From assembly GCA_010692425.1 (NCBI GenBank), contig JAAHHJ010000015.1, positions 62,001 to 126,000 of the forward strand: 64,000 nucleotides of DNA, given 5' to 3'. Shown piece after piece: positions 15,949-25,458 of the stretch. Each line of letters opens with the position of its first letter. Positions within the stretch are counted from its first letter, which is position 1. The notes under the pieces were generated by a model. The model made no database searches, had not been told where the DNA came from, and was given only the letters and a program-made list of their open reading frames with translations. This DNA comes from Symploca sp. SIO3C6. GTDB taxonomy: Bacteria; Cyanobacteriota; Cyanobacteriia; Cyanobacteriales; Coleofasciculaceae. The translations under genes and the position numbers were made by a program.

Positions 15949-18180
15949 TTACCAGCGAGTAGCACCTGTAGCCACATTGCCTTCTGGTGTGAAGTTCTCT
16001 TCATCATAATCTTCTTCCTGCTCGTACTCACGTCCTAGCGGTTTCCTGAGTCCGGAAGCAGAAGGCTTGTCCACACCGTTAATAATTGTTCCCAATAGCG
16101 GTGAAAGTTCTGTCTCTGTTAGCTCGTCTAGAGCTGTAGTTAAGATTCCCCCTTGAGTGTATCCTGGTCGAGTAACTAAAACCATACCGTCAGTTAGTGG
16201 TTCTAGTAACAGGGCATCATTACAACGGGAGAGCGCTGGACTATCGACAACTACAAAGTCAAAGCGACCACGAGCATCTTCTATAAACTGCCGTAGTTCG
16301 CTCGATTCCAGAATCGCAACTGATTGCTGCCCTTGCGGTCCTGGGCTAGGTACAATGTACAAATTCTCAATTTCCGGAGCCAATCTAATACAACCACTCA
16401 TGGGGCTGTAGTAGCGTATGGGTTGAACCCTAGCATCAGGATCAGCGCTAACTTTGAGGAAGCTGGCTTGGGAAGGAGACCGAAAATCAGCTTCTAACAA
16501 CAGAGTGCGCTTACCTGCTTGTGCCGAAGCAATCGCCAGGTTATAGGCGCTCACGGTTTTACCCTCTTCTTCAACGGTACTGGTAATCAATACTACCTTC
16601 AAAGATTGACTATCTAAGCGGCGTAGATTAGAGCGGAACAGCTCATAGAAGTGCAAGTAGGGAGAACTAGAATTGAGTAAAATGCCTGTCTTACTACGAT
16701 CTGGAGCCAGCACAGTGACAGAAGGCAATTCTCCGAGTAAGGGAACATCTCGCTCCTCAAGGGCTTTGCGTATCTCTTCAGGAGTGTATAGGGTGTTATC
16801 CAAGGTTGCCAGCAAGAAAATCAAGCCCCCTGCAACTAACAAACCAAAAACGGCACCACCTCCCAAGATAACTGCCGGGTTAGTTACTTCCTGTTGTTCT
16901 TGCTCAATCTTATTAGCTATTGGCGTCATAGCAATGCTCAGATTACTAGCGGTTTCTGCCTCTGCCACCTTGGCATCCTGTAACTGCGCCTGCAATTGGT
17001 TGTAAAAAGCTTTCTTAAATTGTACCTGCTGCTCTAAGCGCTCCTGTTGTAGCTGCTTATTGGGGAAATTACGGTATTGGTTCGTTAGTTCGTTCTGTGT
17101 TCTCTTGGTGACTGCTAGTGAGGTTTGAAGTGTTTCCAGTTGTGTTTGTAGAGATACTAACTGGTTTGCTATTTGTTGCCTTGCCGGATCTAGGCTACTA
17201 TCGATGCGAATTTTGCTAGCAGCTAGTGGTTCACCTAAACCATTGCCGCCTCTTACCTCATTGCCTCGATTCTGTAGCAGTTGTTCATAGGAATCGATTT
17301 GTTTGCGTAATTCTATCATCTGAGGATGCTCTGGACGCAAATCTCGGCTGAGAATTTGTAGTTGTGTTTCAGTATCAAGTATCTGCTGTCGCAGCTGGGC
17401 AATAGTTGGATCTGCACTCAGGGCAGAAGCAGTATATGCTTCATCTGCAGTTAAACCTAGTCTAGTTTCTAGGCTGTTTATTTCAGTTGTTACTCTCTCG
17501 ATATCTAATTCTAATTGCCGCTGTTGTTGTTCGCTAGTTGTGATCGCGCTGACTAGGGTTCCGTCTTGAGCTGCTAATAGGGCTGTACCTTCAGTACGCC
17601 TAAAGCGCTCTAACTGTTGTTCAGCCACATCCAGTTCCTTTTGAGCAGGCTCTAGACGCTCTTCAATAGATTCTTGTCTGACTCGCAGTTGGGCTGTATT
17701 GTTAGAGTAGCTCTGCTGAATCATGTTCTGCATGAGCGATTCTACAGTTGTCGCCGCCACTTGAGGCTGCTCATCTTCGTAGGTTACGGTAATTTCCGCC
17801 TCTGAAGTCTTTTTGACTCCCAAGCTTTCCATGAATTTATCTGGTTTAGCTCCAGCTACAGATGCCGCTTTTTGCAGCACTTCCTCTGTTAACAGAGTTT
17901 CTGGCTCTAGCTCTTGTACCGACGAGTTAATCAGTTCGCCCGTCTCTGAAAAAATGGTAGGGGGAGTAATAATCTTAAGCAGACCTTCAGCTTTAAAACG
18001 GGGCTCAGCTTTAGGGGGTGGTTCTTGCTGAAGGGAGAAAACACCCGCGATCCCAGTAATCAGAGCAAAGCTAGCAAGACCAATCAACTTATGTCGATTG
18101 AGAGTAATCAGATAACGTTTGATAATGGGGGGAGTCATGGCAGTTTCGGCGCTTGTATGAGTTAAGCAAGGGGCGACCAA
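15949..18180 (-). CDS. Wzc-like polysaccharide co-polymerase / BY-kinase-type ATPase
   Basis: Membrane protein governing chain length and export of exopolysaccharide. The order is: N-terminal membrane helix (about 33-50) with a Wzz domain, a long periplasmic coiled coil (about 165-420, many QQ and LE heptads), a second membrane helix (about 437-461, AVILGGGAVFGLLVAGGLIF) and a cytosolic BY-kinase-type ATPase domain (about 510-720). Walker A is altered (STVEEEGKT, without the usual PGEGK core), Walker A' is LLLEADFRSP with Glu for the first Asp, and Walker B is VVVDSPAL. The C-terminal tail has only two or three tyrosines, so autophosphorylation may be weak. It may start at ATG 18138 (MTPPIIKRYL). 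The Wza-like gene lies 71 bp upstream. Confidence 0.85.
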   Translation of the reverse strand: MVAPCLTHTSAETAMTPPIIKRYLITLNRHKLIGLASFALITGIAGVFSLQQEPPPKAEPRFKAEGLLKIITPPTIFSETGELINSSVQELEPETLLTEEVLQKAASVAGAKPDKFMESLGVKKTSEAEITVTYEDEQPQVAATTVESLMQNMIQQSYSNNTAQLRVRQESIEERLEPAQKELDVAEQQLERFRRTEGTALLAAQDGTLVSAITTSEQQQRQLELDIERVTTEINSLETRLGLTADEAYTASALSADPTIAQLRQQILDTETQLQILSRDLRPEHPQMIELRKQIDSYEQLLQNRGNEVRGGNGLGEPLAASKIRIDSSLDPARQQIANQLVSLQTQLETLQTSLAVTKRTQNELTNQYRNFPNKQLQQERLEQQVQFKKAFYNQLQAQLQDAKVAEAETASNLSIAMTPIANKIEQEQQEVTNPAVILGGGAVFGLLVAGGLIFLLATLDNTLYTPEEIRKALEERDVPLLGELPSVTVLAPDRSKTGILLNSSSPYLHFYELFRSNLRRLDSQSLKVVLITSTVEEEGKTVSAYNLAIASAQAGKRTLLLEADFRSPSQASFLKVSADPDARVQPIRYYSPMSGCIRLAPEIENLYIVPSPGPQGQQSVAILESSELRQFIEDARGRFDFVVVDSPALSRCNDALLLEPLTDGMVLVTRPGYTQGGILTTALDELTETELSPLLGTIINGVDKPSASGLRKPLGREYEQEEDYDEENFTPEGNVATGATRW

Positions 18181-18251
18181 GAGGAGATTTTAGCAGGAAT
18201 GGGCAACAATGCCTCTGGCACGAAAGCCAATCATATCAGCACTCTTGCCAC

Positions 18252-19532
18252 TTAATCACCACCACCTAATTGGTCTGCTGCATCTTCAAAAAACCTCTGG
18301 AAGTTCAAAACATCTGTGAATGGTCTGGTGATTCTATCAACCAAATTGGTGATTTTAGCAACTAGGTTACGACCAACAACGATTACATCATCATTCTGGA
18401 GCGGAACGTTTTGCGAAATATCACCCAAAAGTGCTTTTTTCCCGTCCAGGATCTGAGTAACAGCTTTGCCTCTTTCTGGATCAAAGCGAATCAAAGCAAT
18501 TTTGCGTACATTGGCATCATCTAAATTGGGAGCGATCGCTGTAAAAGCATCTACAAAGTTACTACCATTGGGCAAGGTAACATTCCCGATTCTTTCACCA
18601 GGGTAGTTCAAAACTCTAACATTGATCTGAGCCTGAGCAAAGCTAGAGCGAGAAGCCAAGGTACGGTCGTAATCAGTTACATCTTGGGACTCTAATTGCA
18701 ATACAATTAGAGCATCACCATCTTGGAGGATTAAATTTGGTTGATCCGTGGCATTTTGTAGGGGTGTAAACAAGTCAAGCTGCTGCTCAAGAATGGAATC
18801 ATCAAATAGCGCTCGACGACGAACCACAACCTTGCGCAAATCAGCATCATTGGTAGTGCCGCCTGCTGCTAGAAGTGCTTCATTAATTGTAGAACCTGGC
18901 TGTAGGGTATAAAATCCTGGTCTTTGAACTTCTCCAGTAATTGTCACCTCTGCTGGGCGGAAACCTGAAACTACTACACTAACTTTAGGATCAACTACAA
19001 ATCTATCTAATCCTGCCCTTATCGTTTCCTGAACTTCTTCTACAGTCTTGCCCCCTACCCTAATTTGACCTAGAAGTGGTACAACGATGTTCCCTTGTAT
19101 GTCAATAGTATAGGCAAAACTGAGGTCGGGGAAGCGTTCTACTTGTATCTGTAGCGTATCTCCTGATCCTAGACGGTAGCGATTGAATTGAGCAGTCGGT
19201 TGATTGTTCTGTAAAAACAAATCTTGGTAGCCTAGTGGTGGTGGTGGGGCATTAGGATCAGGGACATTCAATTCCAAGATCTCAGCAGGAATAATAACAG
19301 GTACCTGGTCTTCTGGGGCACCATTGCTCTCCACCTGCTCTGACTGCTCGCCCGTTAACTCTGGTAGGCTCTGACTTTGCCCAACATCAGCAATAACTCC
19401 AGCTTCAGCACTCCACAGTAACATCGCACCAACTAATGTAAAGGCGGTTTTGCTTACAGCAGTAGAACTAAGGGTGATTAATCTATTACCCTGGAATAAT
19501 GGAAGCTTGTGTGGCTTGGGCGTGGGGTTCAT
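18252..19532 (-). CDS. Wza-like polysaccharide export protein (SLBB domains)
   Basis: Outer-membrane or periplasmic component for polysaccharide export. I start at ATG 19532 (MNPTPKPHKL): the frame opens 34 codons earlier, but that part is Cys/Arg-rich and unlike an export signal. A hydrophobic segment (about 26-48) precedes a Pro/Glu-rich linker. The polysaccharide export domain follows (YRLGSGDTLQIQVERFPDLS, then GNIVVPLLGQIRVGGKTVEE), then SLBB repeats (EVQRPGFYTLQPGSTINEALLAAGGTT and a second with VTLPNGSNFVDAF). No lipobox was found. The length is 426 residues. It is immediately upstream of the Wzc-like gene on the same strand, an export pair. Confidence 0.85.
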   Translation of the reverse strand: MNPTPKPHKLPLFQGNRLITLSSTAVSKTAFTLVGAMLLWSAEAGVIADVGQSQSLPELTGEQSEQVESNGAPEDQVPVIIPAEILELNVPDPNAPPPPLGYQDLFLQNNQPTAQFNRYRLGSGDTLQIQVERFPDLSFAYTIDIQGNIVVPLLGQIRVGGKTVEEVQETIRAGLDRFVVDPKVSVVVSGFRPAEVTITGEVQRPGFYTLQPGSTINEALLAAGGTTNDADLRKVVVRRRALFDDSILEQQLDLFTPLQNATDQPNLILQDGDALIVLQLESQDVTDYDRTLASRSSFAQAQINVRVLNYPGERIGNVTLPNGSNFVDAFTAIAPNLDDANVRKIALIRFDPERGKAVTQILDGKKALLGDISQNVPLQNDDVIVVGRNLVAKITNLVDRITRPFTDVLNFQRFFEDAADQLGGGD

Positions 19533-20025
19533 CAGATTCTCGATACAAGTGCATCTGAATTGTAAATGGATACACCAGTAATTACGACTACGATTTGTAG
19601 CTATCCGGACTATTCTACCCGGTATATGTGCCAAGCTCTGACTCCGTTACATAAGACTTACCCAAAGCTACCCAGATCTGGGCTTTCCTATACTGGACAA
19701 CTAATCCCAAGGTAACATCAGAGCTTACTTCCCACTTGATCCTGAAGGCGATGGCGCTACTCCAGTCCGTAGGGCGTAGACGACGTAACTCGCCGCGTAT
19801 AAGTTCAAGGTTGTTAATTTGAGTACTTCGCTACCTATCCGTTGTTGCCAATTTCAAACTGACACCTAATCCTCAGTTACCTGTAAGGGCTCAGCTGTTT
19901 GACGGGTTTTGTTGAGGTTCTCAAGCCGTAAGTTTTTAAGCTTAGTTTTGGCTTTTTACCAAGATACCACATCTGTACAAAAACTCAAGCAATGGGTAAC
20001 CTTGTCCAACAATTAAGTTACGGTG
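19533..20025. other. Gene-free spacer inside the exopolysaccharide block
   Basis: About 490 bases with no credible ORF on either strand. It should contain the promoter for the Wza/Wzc-like pair on the minus strand; I cannot point to a specific box. No repeat seen. Confidence 0.4.
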
Positions 20026-20769
20026 TCAAACCCCCATCTCAACTCTCGATAAAGGGCCTCTCATCAAGGCATTTTGTACTATTTTAGCTAGGGATGTGGC
20101 TAAGGGTTGAAATTCTTCAAGCTTACCTAAAGGTCTAATGGGAATCTGGATACAAACAGCAACCCAAGGGACTCTCCTACGGTGTAACTGAGCCAGTTGC
20201 TCTGCCCAGAACCAACGAACTGGAGCCGGATGCCCTCCCTCAGGCCAGGCATACCACTGTAGCACAGCGAAGGTCTGGCGGTTAGTCCAAGCGCGAAATA
20301 AGCGAGCTTCGACAGTTACAGTTTTCTCCAGTTTTGAAGCCCCTACAGACTGGGACAACTGTGAGCTTTCAACTGTAAACTTGATCATTTTTTCAGAATC
20401 TGTCTTCCATCTCCGACTGCTGTTGATGTCTGCCCAATCAACCTGCGGCTGAGACTTAGAACTGTCTTGGGGGCGCAACAGCAGCAGTATTGGCTTGGAA
20501 TAGTCTCCCTTAATTGCCTGGAATGACCATTTGTTACCCCCAAGCTCTACCGTTTCTTGCTGAATGGTTTTCCATTCAGTGAGTTCTAGTCCTGTGTTTC
20601 GTATGGCTCTGATTTGTTTAAGGTTAATTACTGGTGGCAGTTGGGACAAAGACCAATTGCCCCTCCAATAGCTGGGAACTGCTCCCATTACTATTAAGAT
20701 CAACAAAAAGCACAGTAGTGCAATTCTAGGCGTAATTAACACTCTTAAGGACTTGGGCATAGTGAGCAA
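20026..20769 (-). CDS. Cyanoexosortase B system-associated protein
   Basis: A 247-residue protein with one N-terminal membrane helix (about 15-33, ITPRIALLCFLLILIVMGAV) and an extracytoplasmic domain containing GLELTEWKTIQQETVELGG. It resembles EpsI-type exosortase accessory proteins, several of which are linked to exopolysaccharide systems. Placement 30 bp downstream of the exosortase on the same strand supports its being the standard cyanoexosortase B partner. A conserved WPEGGHPAPVRWFWAEQ block lies near residue 173. The biochemical role is not known. Confidence 0.75.
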   Translation of the reverse strand: MLTMPKSLRVLITPRIALLCFLLILIVMGAVPSYWRGNWSLSQLPPVINLKQIRAIRNTGLELTEWKTIQQETVELGGNKWSFQAIKGDYSKPILLLLRPQDSSKSQPQVDWADINSSRRWKTDSEKMIKFTVESSQLSQSVGASKLEKTVTVEARLFRAWTNRQTFAVLQWYAWPEGGHPAPVRWFWAEQLAQLHRRRVPWVAVCIQIPIRPLGKLEEFQPLATSLAKIVQNALMRGPLSRVEMGV

Positions 20770-20799
20770 TTGGGGGATATTAACCTTAATAGCTAGCCC

Positions 20800-21711
20800 T
20801 TATTGTTCAGAAAGGCTATTTTTTGTGGGGGCTAGTGGCTCAGATTTATCTAGATAATATTTTTCGATGCCGTTGAGTAATACTATCAGCATAGCCAGCA
20901 TGCAAGCAGAATAGAGGTCGCCACCCCAGCTATCATGCAGCCAATGAAAGGCATGATCTTGACCAGTGCCATGAAAGAATGTCAGTATGGCATTGCGAAT
21001 TATATTGGCACTAACACTGACTAACACGGCACCAGATAACAACAAAATAGTCTTTTGACGTGATAACCAAGCACCTGACCAATAAAGGAGCATTAAACTC
21101 ACATAAAGACTCGTAAACAACATCTTGAGTCCCGCGCAATGGGGAGCAACTTCCACAATTCTGCCGCCAACGAATAAGTTGATTCCTACAACTGTGACAT
21201 CTAGACCAAACTGAACCAGAATAAAGCCAGCTACATTGGCTATGAATTGCTGTAGGGGCAAAATATATGGTTCGATTAAGTATGGCATTGCTGTTGGTGT
21301 TGCCAGCAATATTAGCAGTAAGGGAAAACTTTGAAGTTTAAAGCCAGCAATACCCTTTAATCCGAAGCACAGCCCCGCTAAGATGATTGGGAAAGATAAA
21401 TTAACAAGTTCTGACTGACCACTTAAATAGAATACCCCTCCTAATCCTAGGATAGCGGTACCGACGGGATGAACGCCCTCTGGTAATTGACGCCATTGCT
21501 GTCGATTTGTCCAAATAATGTAGGCAGCAAAGGGTAAGCCAATTAAACCGTGGCTGAAATATTCATGCTCAATGCTGATACTTTTGTTGAGCCAGCCATC
21601 ATACCAGTGAATTAGCAAAGGTGCATAAAGAATTAATACTAAAGCAACCAGCACACTGTCTAGAAAGTAGGGCTCGAGAGTAATGGGGATCTTGCTTCGA
21701 GATTGCATCAT
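20800..21711 (-). CDS. crtB: Cyanoexosortase B
   Basis: A polytopic membrane transpeptidase-like enzyme of the exosortase/archaeosortase superfamily, which processes proteins with C-terminal sorting tails (PEP-CTERM type) at the cell envelope. The 303 residues contain about eight membrane segments and the complete catalytic set: Cys192 in VAPHCAGLKML, Arg239 in ANIIRNAIL and His259 in WLHDSWGG. crtB here is the exosortase symbol and is not phytoene synthase. It forms a unit with the accessory gene downstream and sits in an exopolysaccharide block, a known association. I found no PEP-CTERM substrate in the window. Confidence 0.88.
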   Translation of the reverse strand: MMQSRSKIPITLEPYFLDSVLVALVLILYAPLLIHWYDGWLNKSISIEHEYFSHGLIGLPFAAYIIWTNRQQWRQLPEGVHPVGTAILGLGGVFYLSGQSELVNLSFPIILAGLCFGLKGIAGFKLQSFPLLLILLATPTAMPYLIEPYILPLQQFIANVAGFILVQFGLDVTVVGINLFVGGRIVEVAPHCAGLKMLFTSLYVSLMLLYWSGAWLSRQKTILLLSGAVLVSVSANIIRNAILTFFHGTGQDHAFHWLHDSWGGDLYSACMLAMLIVLLNGIEKYYLDKSEPLAPTKNSLSEQ

Positions 21712-21726
21712 TTTAGGGGGGGATGG

Positions 21727-21760
21727 GGAGACACTCCAGACGCGGAGACACTCCAGACGC
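21727..21760. repeat. 17-bp direct repeat, two exact copies
   Basis: GGAGACACTCCAGACGC occurs twice head to tail, just upstream of the exosortase gene. Its complement also appears inside the repeat element copies at 13807 and 15802, so it is probably derived from that family. Confidence 0.85.
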
Positions 21761-21844
21761 GGAGATAGGGAGATGGAAATATATGATATTTATCGCTAGT
21801 TCATATATCGTTTTTTTGTCAATTTTTATTAGTGAATTGAAGTT

Positions 21845-23038
21845 CTAGAATAAGCTTTGTAAGGAATTAACAATGTAATTGATTTGATCATTACTTAAGC
21901 CTGGATACATCGGTAGAGATAAAATTTCCTGGCAAAGGGCTTCGGAGTTGGGAAAATCACCAGTTTTATACCCCAAATATTGGTAAGCTGGCTGGAGATG
22001 GCAGGGAATAGGATAATGGATGCCAGTTTGAATTCCCCTAGCTGCAAGTTTTTCTTGAATGGTTTGTCGTCCCAGAGGACACTCAGCGCTAACCCTAATT
22101 ACATAAAGATGGTAGACGTGACCGGTGCCATTCTGGTTAAGTATGGGTATAATACCCTGTGACTTTAGAGGCGTAAGCAGGGCATCGTAGTGCCTAGCAG
22201 CCAAGTTGCGCCACTGATTCCACTTAGCTAAGTGAGGAAGCTTGACATTAAGCACAGCTGCCTGTATTGTATCTAGTCTACTGTTTGTACCGATATCCGT
22301 GTGGAAGTATTTACGAGGTGCTCCGTAATTGCGCAGTGCTCTTACTTTGTCAGCAACTTGAAGATCATTGGTGAGTACGATTCCGCCATTACCAAAAGCC
22401 CCTAAATTTTTACTAGGATAAAAGCTGAAAGCAGCGGCTTTGCCCACTGAGCCTGCACAATAACCCTCACCTTTAGATAGGTGAGCTTGGGCAGCGTCTT
22501 CAAAAATTAGTAAATTATAGGTCTGTGCCAACTTTAATAATTGGTGCGGCGCAACCATTTGACCATAGAGATGTACAGGGACAACTGCCTTAGTTTTATT
22601 TGTGATTACTTGATTAAGGGTTCTTAGGTTAATTAGGGCAGTATCTGGGTAACAATCGACTAAAATTGGTGTGGCACCAGCTTTGATAACACCAATTAAG
22701 GTGGCGATAAACGTATTAGCGGGAACAATCACTTCATCACCAGTACCAATACCACAAGCTTGCAGTCCTAGAGCGATCGCATCTGTACCAGAGGCTACCC
22801 CAATCGCGTATTTGACGCCAGAGGCTGTCGCAAATGACTCTTCAAAATCTGCTAAGGCTTTACCTAAAACAAAGTCTCCCTGCTGCACCACTGCCTTGAT
22901 AGCCTCTTCAATCTGAGCTTCAATGGGCTGATGTTGCAGCTTAAGATCGACAAAAGGAATTTTTACTGAGGAGTGTTGATTCCTAGAAGCCGAAGAAGTT
23001 TGGACAGATGCATATTCGTTATCAGTAATAAGTTTCAA
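21845..23038 (-). CDS. DegT/DnrJ/EryC1/StrS family sugar aminotransferase
   Basis: PLP-dependent transamination of keto-sugars, typically dTDP- or UDP-linked, for surface glycans. The 397 residues carry the PLP Lys210 in YPSKNLGAFGNGG, the cofactor-ring motif DAAQAH (181-186), SGTDAIALGLQA (83-94) and the TFIATLIGVIKAGATPILVD segment. It has about 25 extra non-conserved residues before VKIPFVDL, so translation might begin later, but no better start is evident. It lies upstream of the exosortase genes on the same strand after a 133-bp spacer with a tandem repeat, and fits an amino-sugar step of the exopolysaccharide pathway. Confidence 0.9.
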   Translation of the reverse strand: MKLITDNEYASVQTSSASRNQHSSVKIPFVDLKLQHQPIEAQIEEAIKAVVQQGDFVLGKALADFEESFATASGVKYAIGVASGTDAIALGLQACGIGTGDEVIVPANTFIATLIGVIKAGATPILVDCYPDTALINLRTLNQVITNKTKAVVPVHLYGQMVAPHQLLKLAQTYNLLIFEDAAQAHLSKGEGYCAGSVGKAAAFSFYPSKNLGAFGNGGIVLTNDLQVADKVRALRNYGAPRKYFHTDIGTNSRLDTIQAAVLNVKLPHLAKWNQWRNLAARHYDALLTPLKSQGIIPILNQNGTGHVYHLYVIRVSAECPLGRQTIQEKLAARGIQTGIHYPIPCHLQPAYQYLGYKTGDFPNSEALCQEILSLPMYPGLSNDQINYIVNSLQSLF

Positions 23039-23137
23039 TACTCTTACCCCTATCTTCTAAATCCATTAAGGTCTAATTTTTACCCTGCTGCCCACCCTAA
23101 AAGCATCAAGAGTTGGTAAAGTTTTGACTTTTGAGTG

Positions 23138-23225
23138 TTCATGGTTGATTGTTTATAGTTCATTGGGAAGTATTCCACAATTGCCGCATACCAACCCAAT
23201 GAGTTATGAACCATGAGCTATGAAC
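23138..23225. repeat. Dispersed inverted-repeat element (TTCATTGGG ... CCCAATGA family)
   Basis: TTCATTGGGAAGTATTCCAC, then a GCATAC core and CCCAATGA followed by TATGAACCATGAGCTATGAAC. Similar units lie at 47674-47752 and 51777-51905. All three share a TTCATTGGG-type left arm, a GTATAC or GCATAC core and an AATGAAC-rich right arm. Confidence 0.65.
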
Positions 23226-23232
23226 AAACTAG

Positions 23233-24774
23233 CTACAAGAAAGTGCTGCCGAAGAAAATATAACTTGCCCCCGCAACAGTTTTGCCGTGGGGATCCGCTG
23301 CTGGAGCTCCCAAAATTAAGTCATCAATGCCATCGCTATTAACGTCACCGACAGCACTAACTGAAGAGCCTAATAAATCTCCAGCATTAATACCGTTAAA
23401 CACAATAAAGCTATTGCTGCCGTCTGGTGCTGAAAGCTCAAGACTGCCACCAGTACCTACACCTGCACCGCCGAAGACTAGGTAAACTTCTCCAGCAATA
23501 TTGTTACCATCAGGATCGGCACCCTCAGCTCCAATAATTAGGTCATCAATACCATCATTGTTAATATCTCCAGCTGCGCTTACTGAAGAACCCAATAAAT
23601 CCTCAGTATCAATACCTTGAATAACAAAGCCATTATTGCCATCGAGTGCAGATAGATCAAAATTACCAGTAATGCCTACATTAGCGCTACCGAAGACAAC
23701 ATAGCTCTCTCCTGCATAAAAGTTGCCGTTGGAGTTAGCTATCGAGGCACCGATAATCAAATCATCGATACCATCATTGTTAATATCTCCGGCAGCACCG
23801 ATGGAGAAACCGATCTGATCGTAGGCATCAATGCCTGTAATTGTAAAGCCATTGCTACCATCAAGTTCAGATAGCTCCAGACTACCAATTCCATCCATCT
23901 CAATACTGCCGAAAATAACATAGCTCTCTCCTGCAAAAGATTTGTCGTCTGGATCAGCTCCTGGAGCACCTATAATCAGGTCATCAATACCATCGTTGTT
24001 GATATCTCCGGCAGCTTTGACAGACAAGCTTGAATAGTCATAAGCATCAATACCATGGATTACAAAGCCATTGCTACCGTCAAGATCAGATAGCTCAAAA
24101 GTACCACCAGTGCCGACACTATTGCCACCAAAGACTACATAGCTGGCACCGGCAAAAACTTGGCCGTTATGATCAAAGCCTTTGGCTCCAATAATTAAGT
24201 CATCAAACTCATCGCCATTGATATCCCCAACTGCACTTACTGAAGAGCCGGAAAAGTCATAGGCATTAACACCGTTAATGACAAAGCCATTACTACCATC
24301 AAGCTCAGATAACTCCAGGCTGCCACCAGCACCAACACTAGTGCCGCCGAAAACTACATAGCTGGCACCGGCAAAGGCTTGATCGTTGTTTCCAACTCCC
24401 GGAGCTCCGATAATTAGGTCATCAATGCCATCATTATTGATATCTCCAGCCGCACTGACAGATAGGCCAGAAAAATCATTGGCATTAGTACCGTTGATGG
24501 CAAAGCCATTGCTACCATCAAGCTCAGATAATTCAAAAGTGCCACCAGTGCCGACGCCAGTGCCACCAAAGACTACATAGCTTGCACCTACAGCAACTTC
24601 ACCATTGGGCTTAGCAAAAGGAGCTCCAATAATTAGGTCATTAATGCCATCGTTATTGATATCTCCAGCTGCACTAACAGAGAAGCCTGAGTTGTCACCA
24701 GCATCAACGCCGTTGATTACAAAGCCATTGTTGCCATTGAGTTCACTGAGATTGAAAAAAGGATTATTAAGCAT
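23233..24774 (-). CDS. FG-GAP (integrin alpha-like) beta-propeller protein, seven repeats
   Basis: A 513-residue protein built almost entirely of seven repeats of about 66-70 residues. Each holds a calcium-binding loop (GDINNDGIDDLIIGAP and variants) and an FVINGxxAxDxSGxSVSAAGD segment, as in integrin-type seven-bladed propellers. The repeats are also similar at DNA level, showing tandem duplication. There is no signal peptide or membrane helix; export, if any, would need a non-classical route. The C-terminus (YIFFGSTFL) is not a sorting tail. The third and seventh repeats have diverged loops (INGDEFDD, VNSDGIDD). Cell-surface adhesion is plausible but inferred. Confidence 0.85.
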   Translation of the reverse strand: MLNNPFFNLSELNGNNGFVINGVDAGDNSGFSVSAAGDINNDGINDLIIGAPFAKPNGEVAVGASYVVFGGTGVGTGGTFELSELDGSNGFAINGTNANDFSGLSVSAAGDINNDGIDDLIIGAPGVGNNDQAFAGASYVVFGGTSVGAGGSLELSELDGSNGFVINGVNAYDFSGSSVSAVGDINGDEFDDLIIGAKGFDHNGQVFAGASYVVFGGNSVGTGGTFELSDLDGSNGFVIHGIDAYDYSSLSVKAAGDINNDGIDDLIIGAPGADPDDKSFAGESYVIFGSIEMDGIGSLELSELDGSNGFTITGIDAYDQIGFSIGAAGDINNDGIDDLIIGASIANSNGNFYAGESYVVFGSANVGITGNFDLSALDGNNGFVIQGIDTEDLLGSSVSAAGDINNDGIDDLIIGAEGADPDGNNIAGEVYLVFGGAGVGTGGSLELSAPDGSNSFIVFNGINAGDLLGSSVSAVGDVNSDGIDDLILGAPAADPHGKTVAGASYIFFGSTFL

Positions 24775-25458
24775 GGTATTTATGTAGATGCAGCTTTGGC
24801 TAGCAAGTGGAGTTTGTTGAACATGACTAGCTCTGAGGAAAACTGCGATAAAATCCTTGACAATATTGATTCAGTATTCCTATTTTCCTTTAACTGGCGT
24901 CGGAATATTCACCGGGAAAGTACTGAACTTTTTGTAGGTACAATTATGAATTGTAATAGTGAGTACTAAAATTTATGCTTCTTCCGGAATTGTTATGCTA
25001 AACTAGCATAGTTTATAGCCTAAATTACTATTGTACATAGCTTTGAGTATTTGATAATTAGTTTTTTATTTTAAATGAGAACTAAGCCATAAAATTCTTA
25101 TTTCAGCAGTAAGTTTAGGCTTTACCTGTGGTAACTTACATACTAAATACGAAAAAAATAATTTTCGCTGAATTCCTTGCAGAAAATGTTTTGGGTGGTG
25201 ATAACTTTGAGCATAAGATTCAGGCTGTTTCATTTTCACTATACTAATAGTGAGAAACCCACGCAATAAGTATGATTGTGCAATGAATTCAATAAACTAA
25301 AAACTTGTTTACACTCAACTTTTTTCCTAGAAAAGTTGAGGAAGATTTCATTTTGGGTTTTGCATAACCAGTGTGAAAGAGTTGAAATTTTTCTGTTATC
25401 GTCTATTACAGACTTCGGCAAAAAATATATTAATTACTTCTCAACTACTTATTGATTC
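24775..25458. other. AT-rich gene-free spacer
   Basis: About 680 bases between divergent genes at 24774 (minus) and 25459 (plus), so it should hold both promoters. A perfect 7-bp inverted repeat TATGCTA/TAGCATA (24994-25010) could be an operator. I see no ORF with a recognisable family. Confidence 0.45.
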
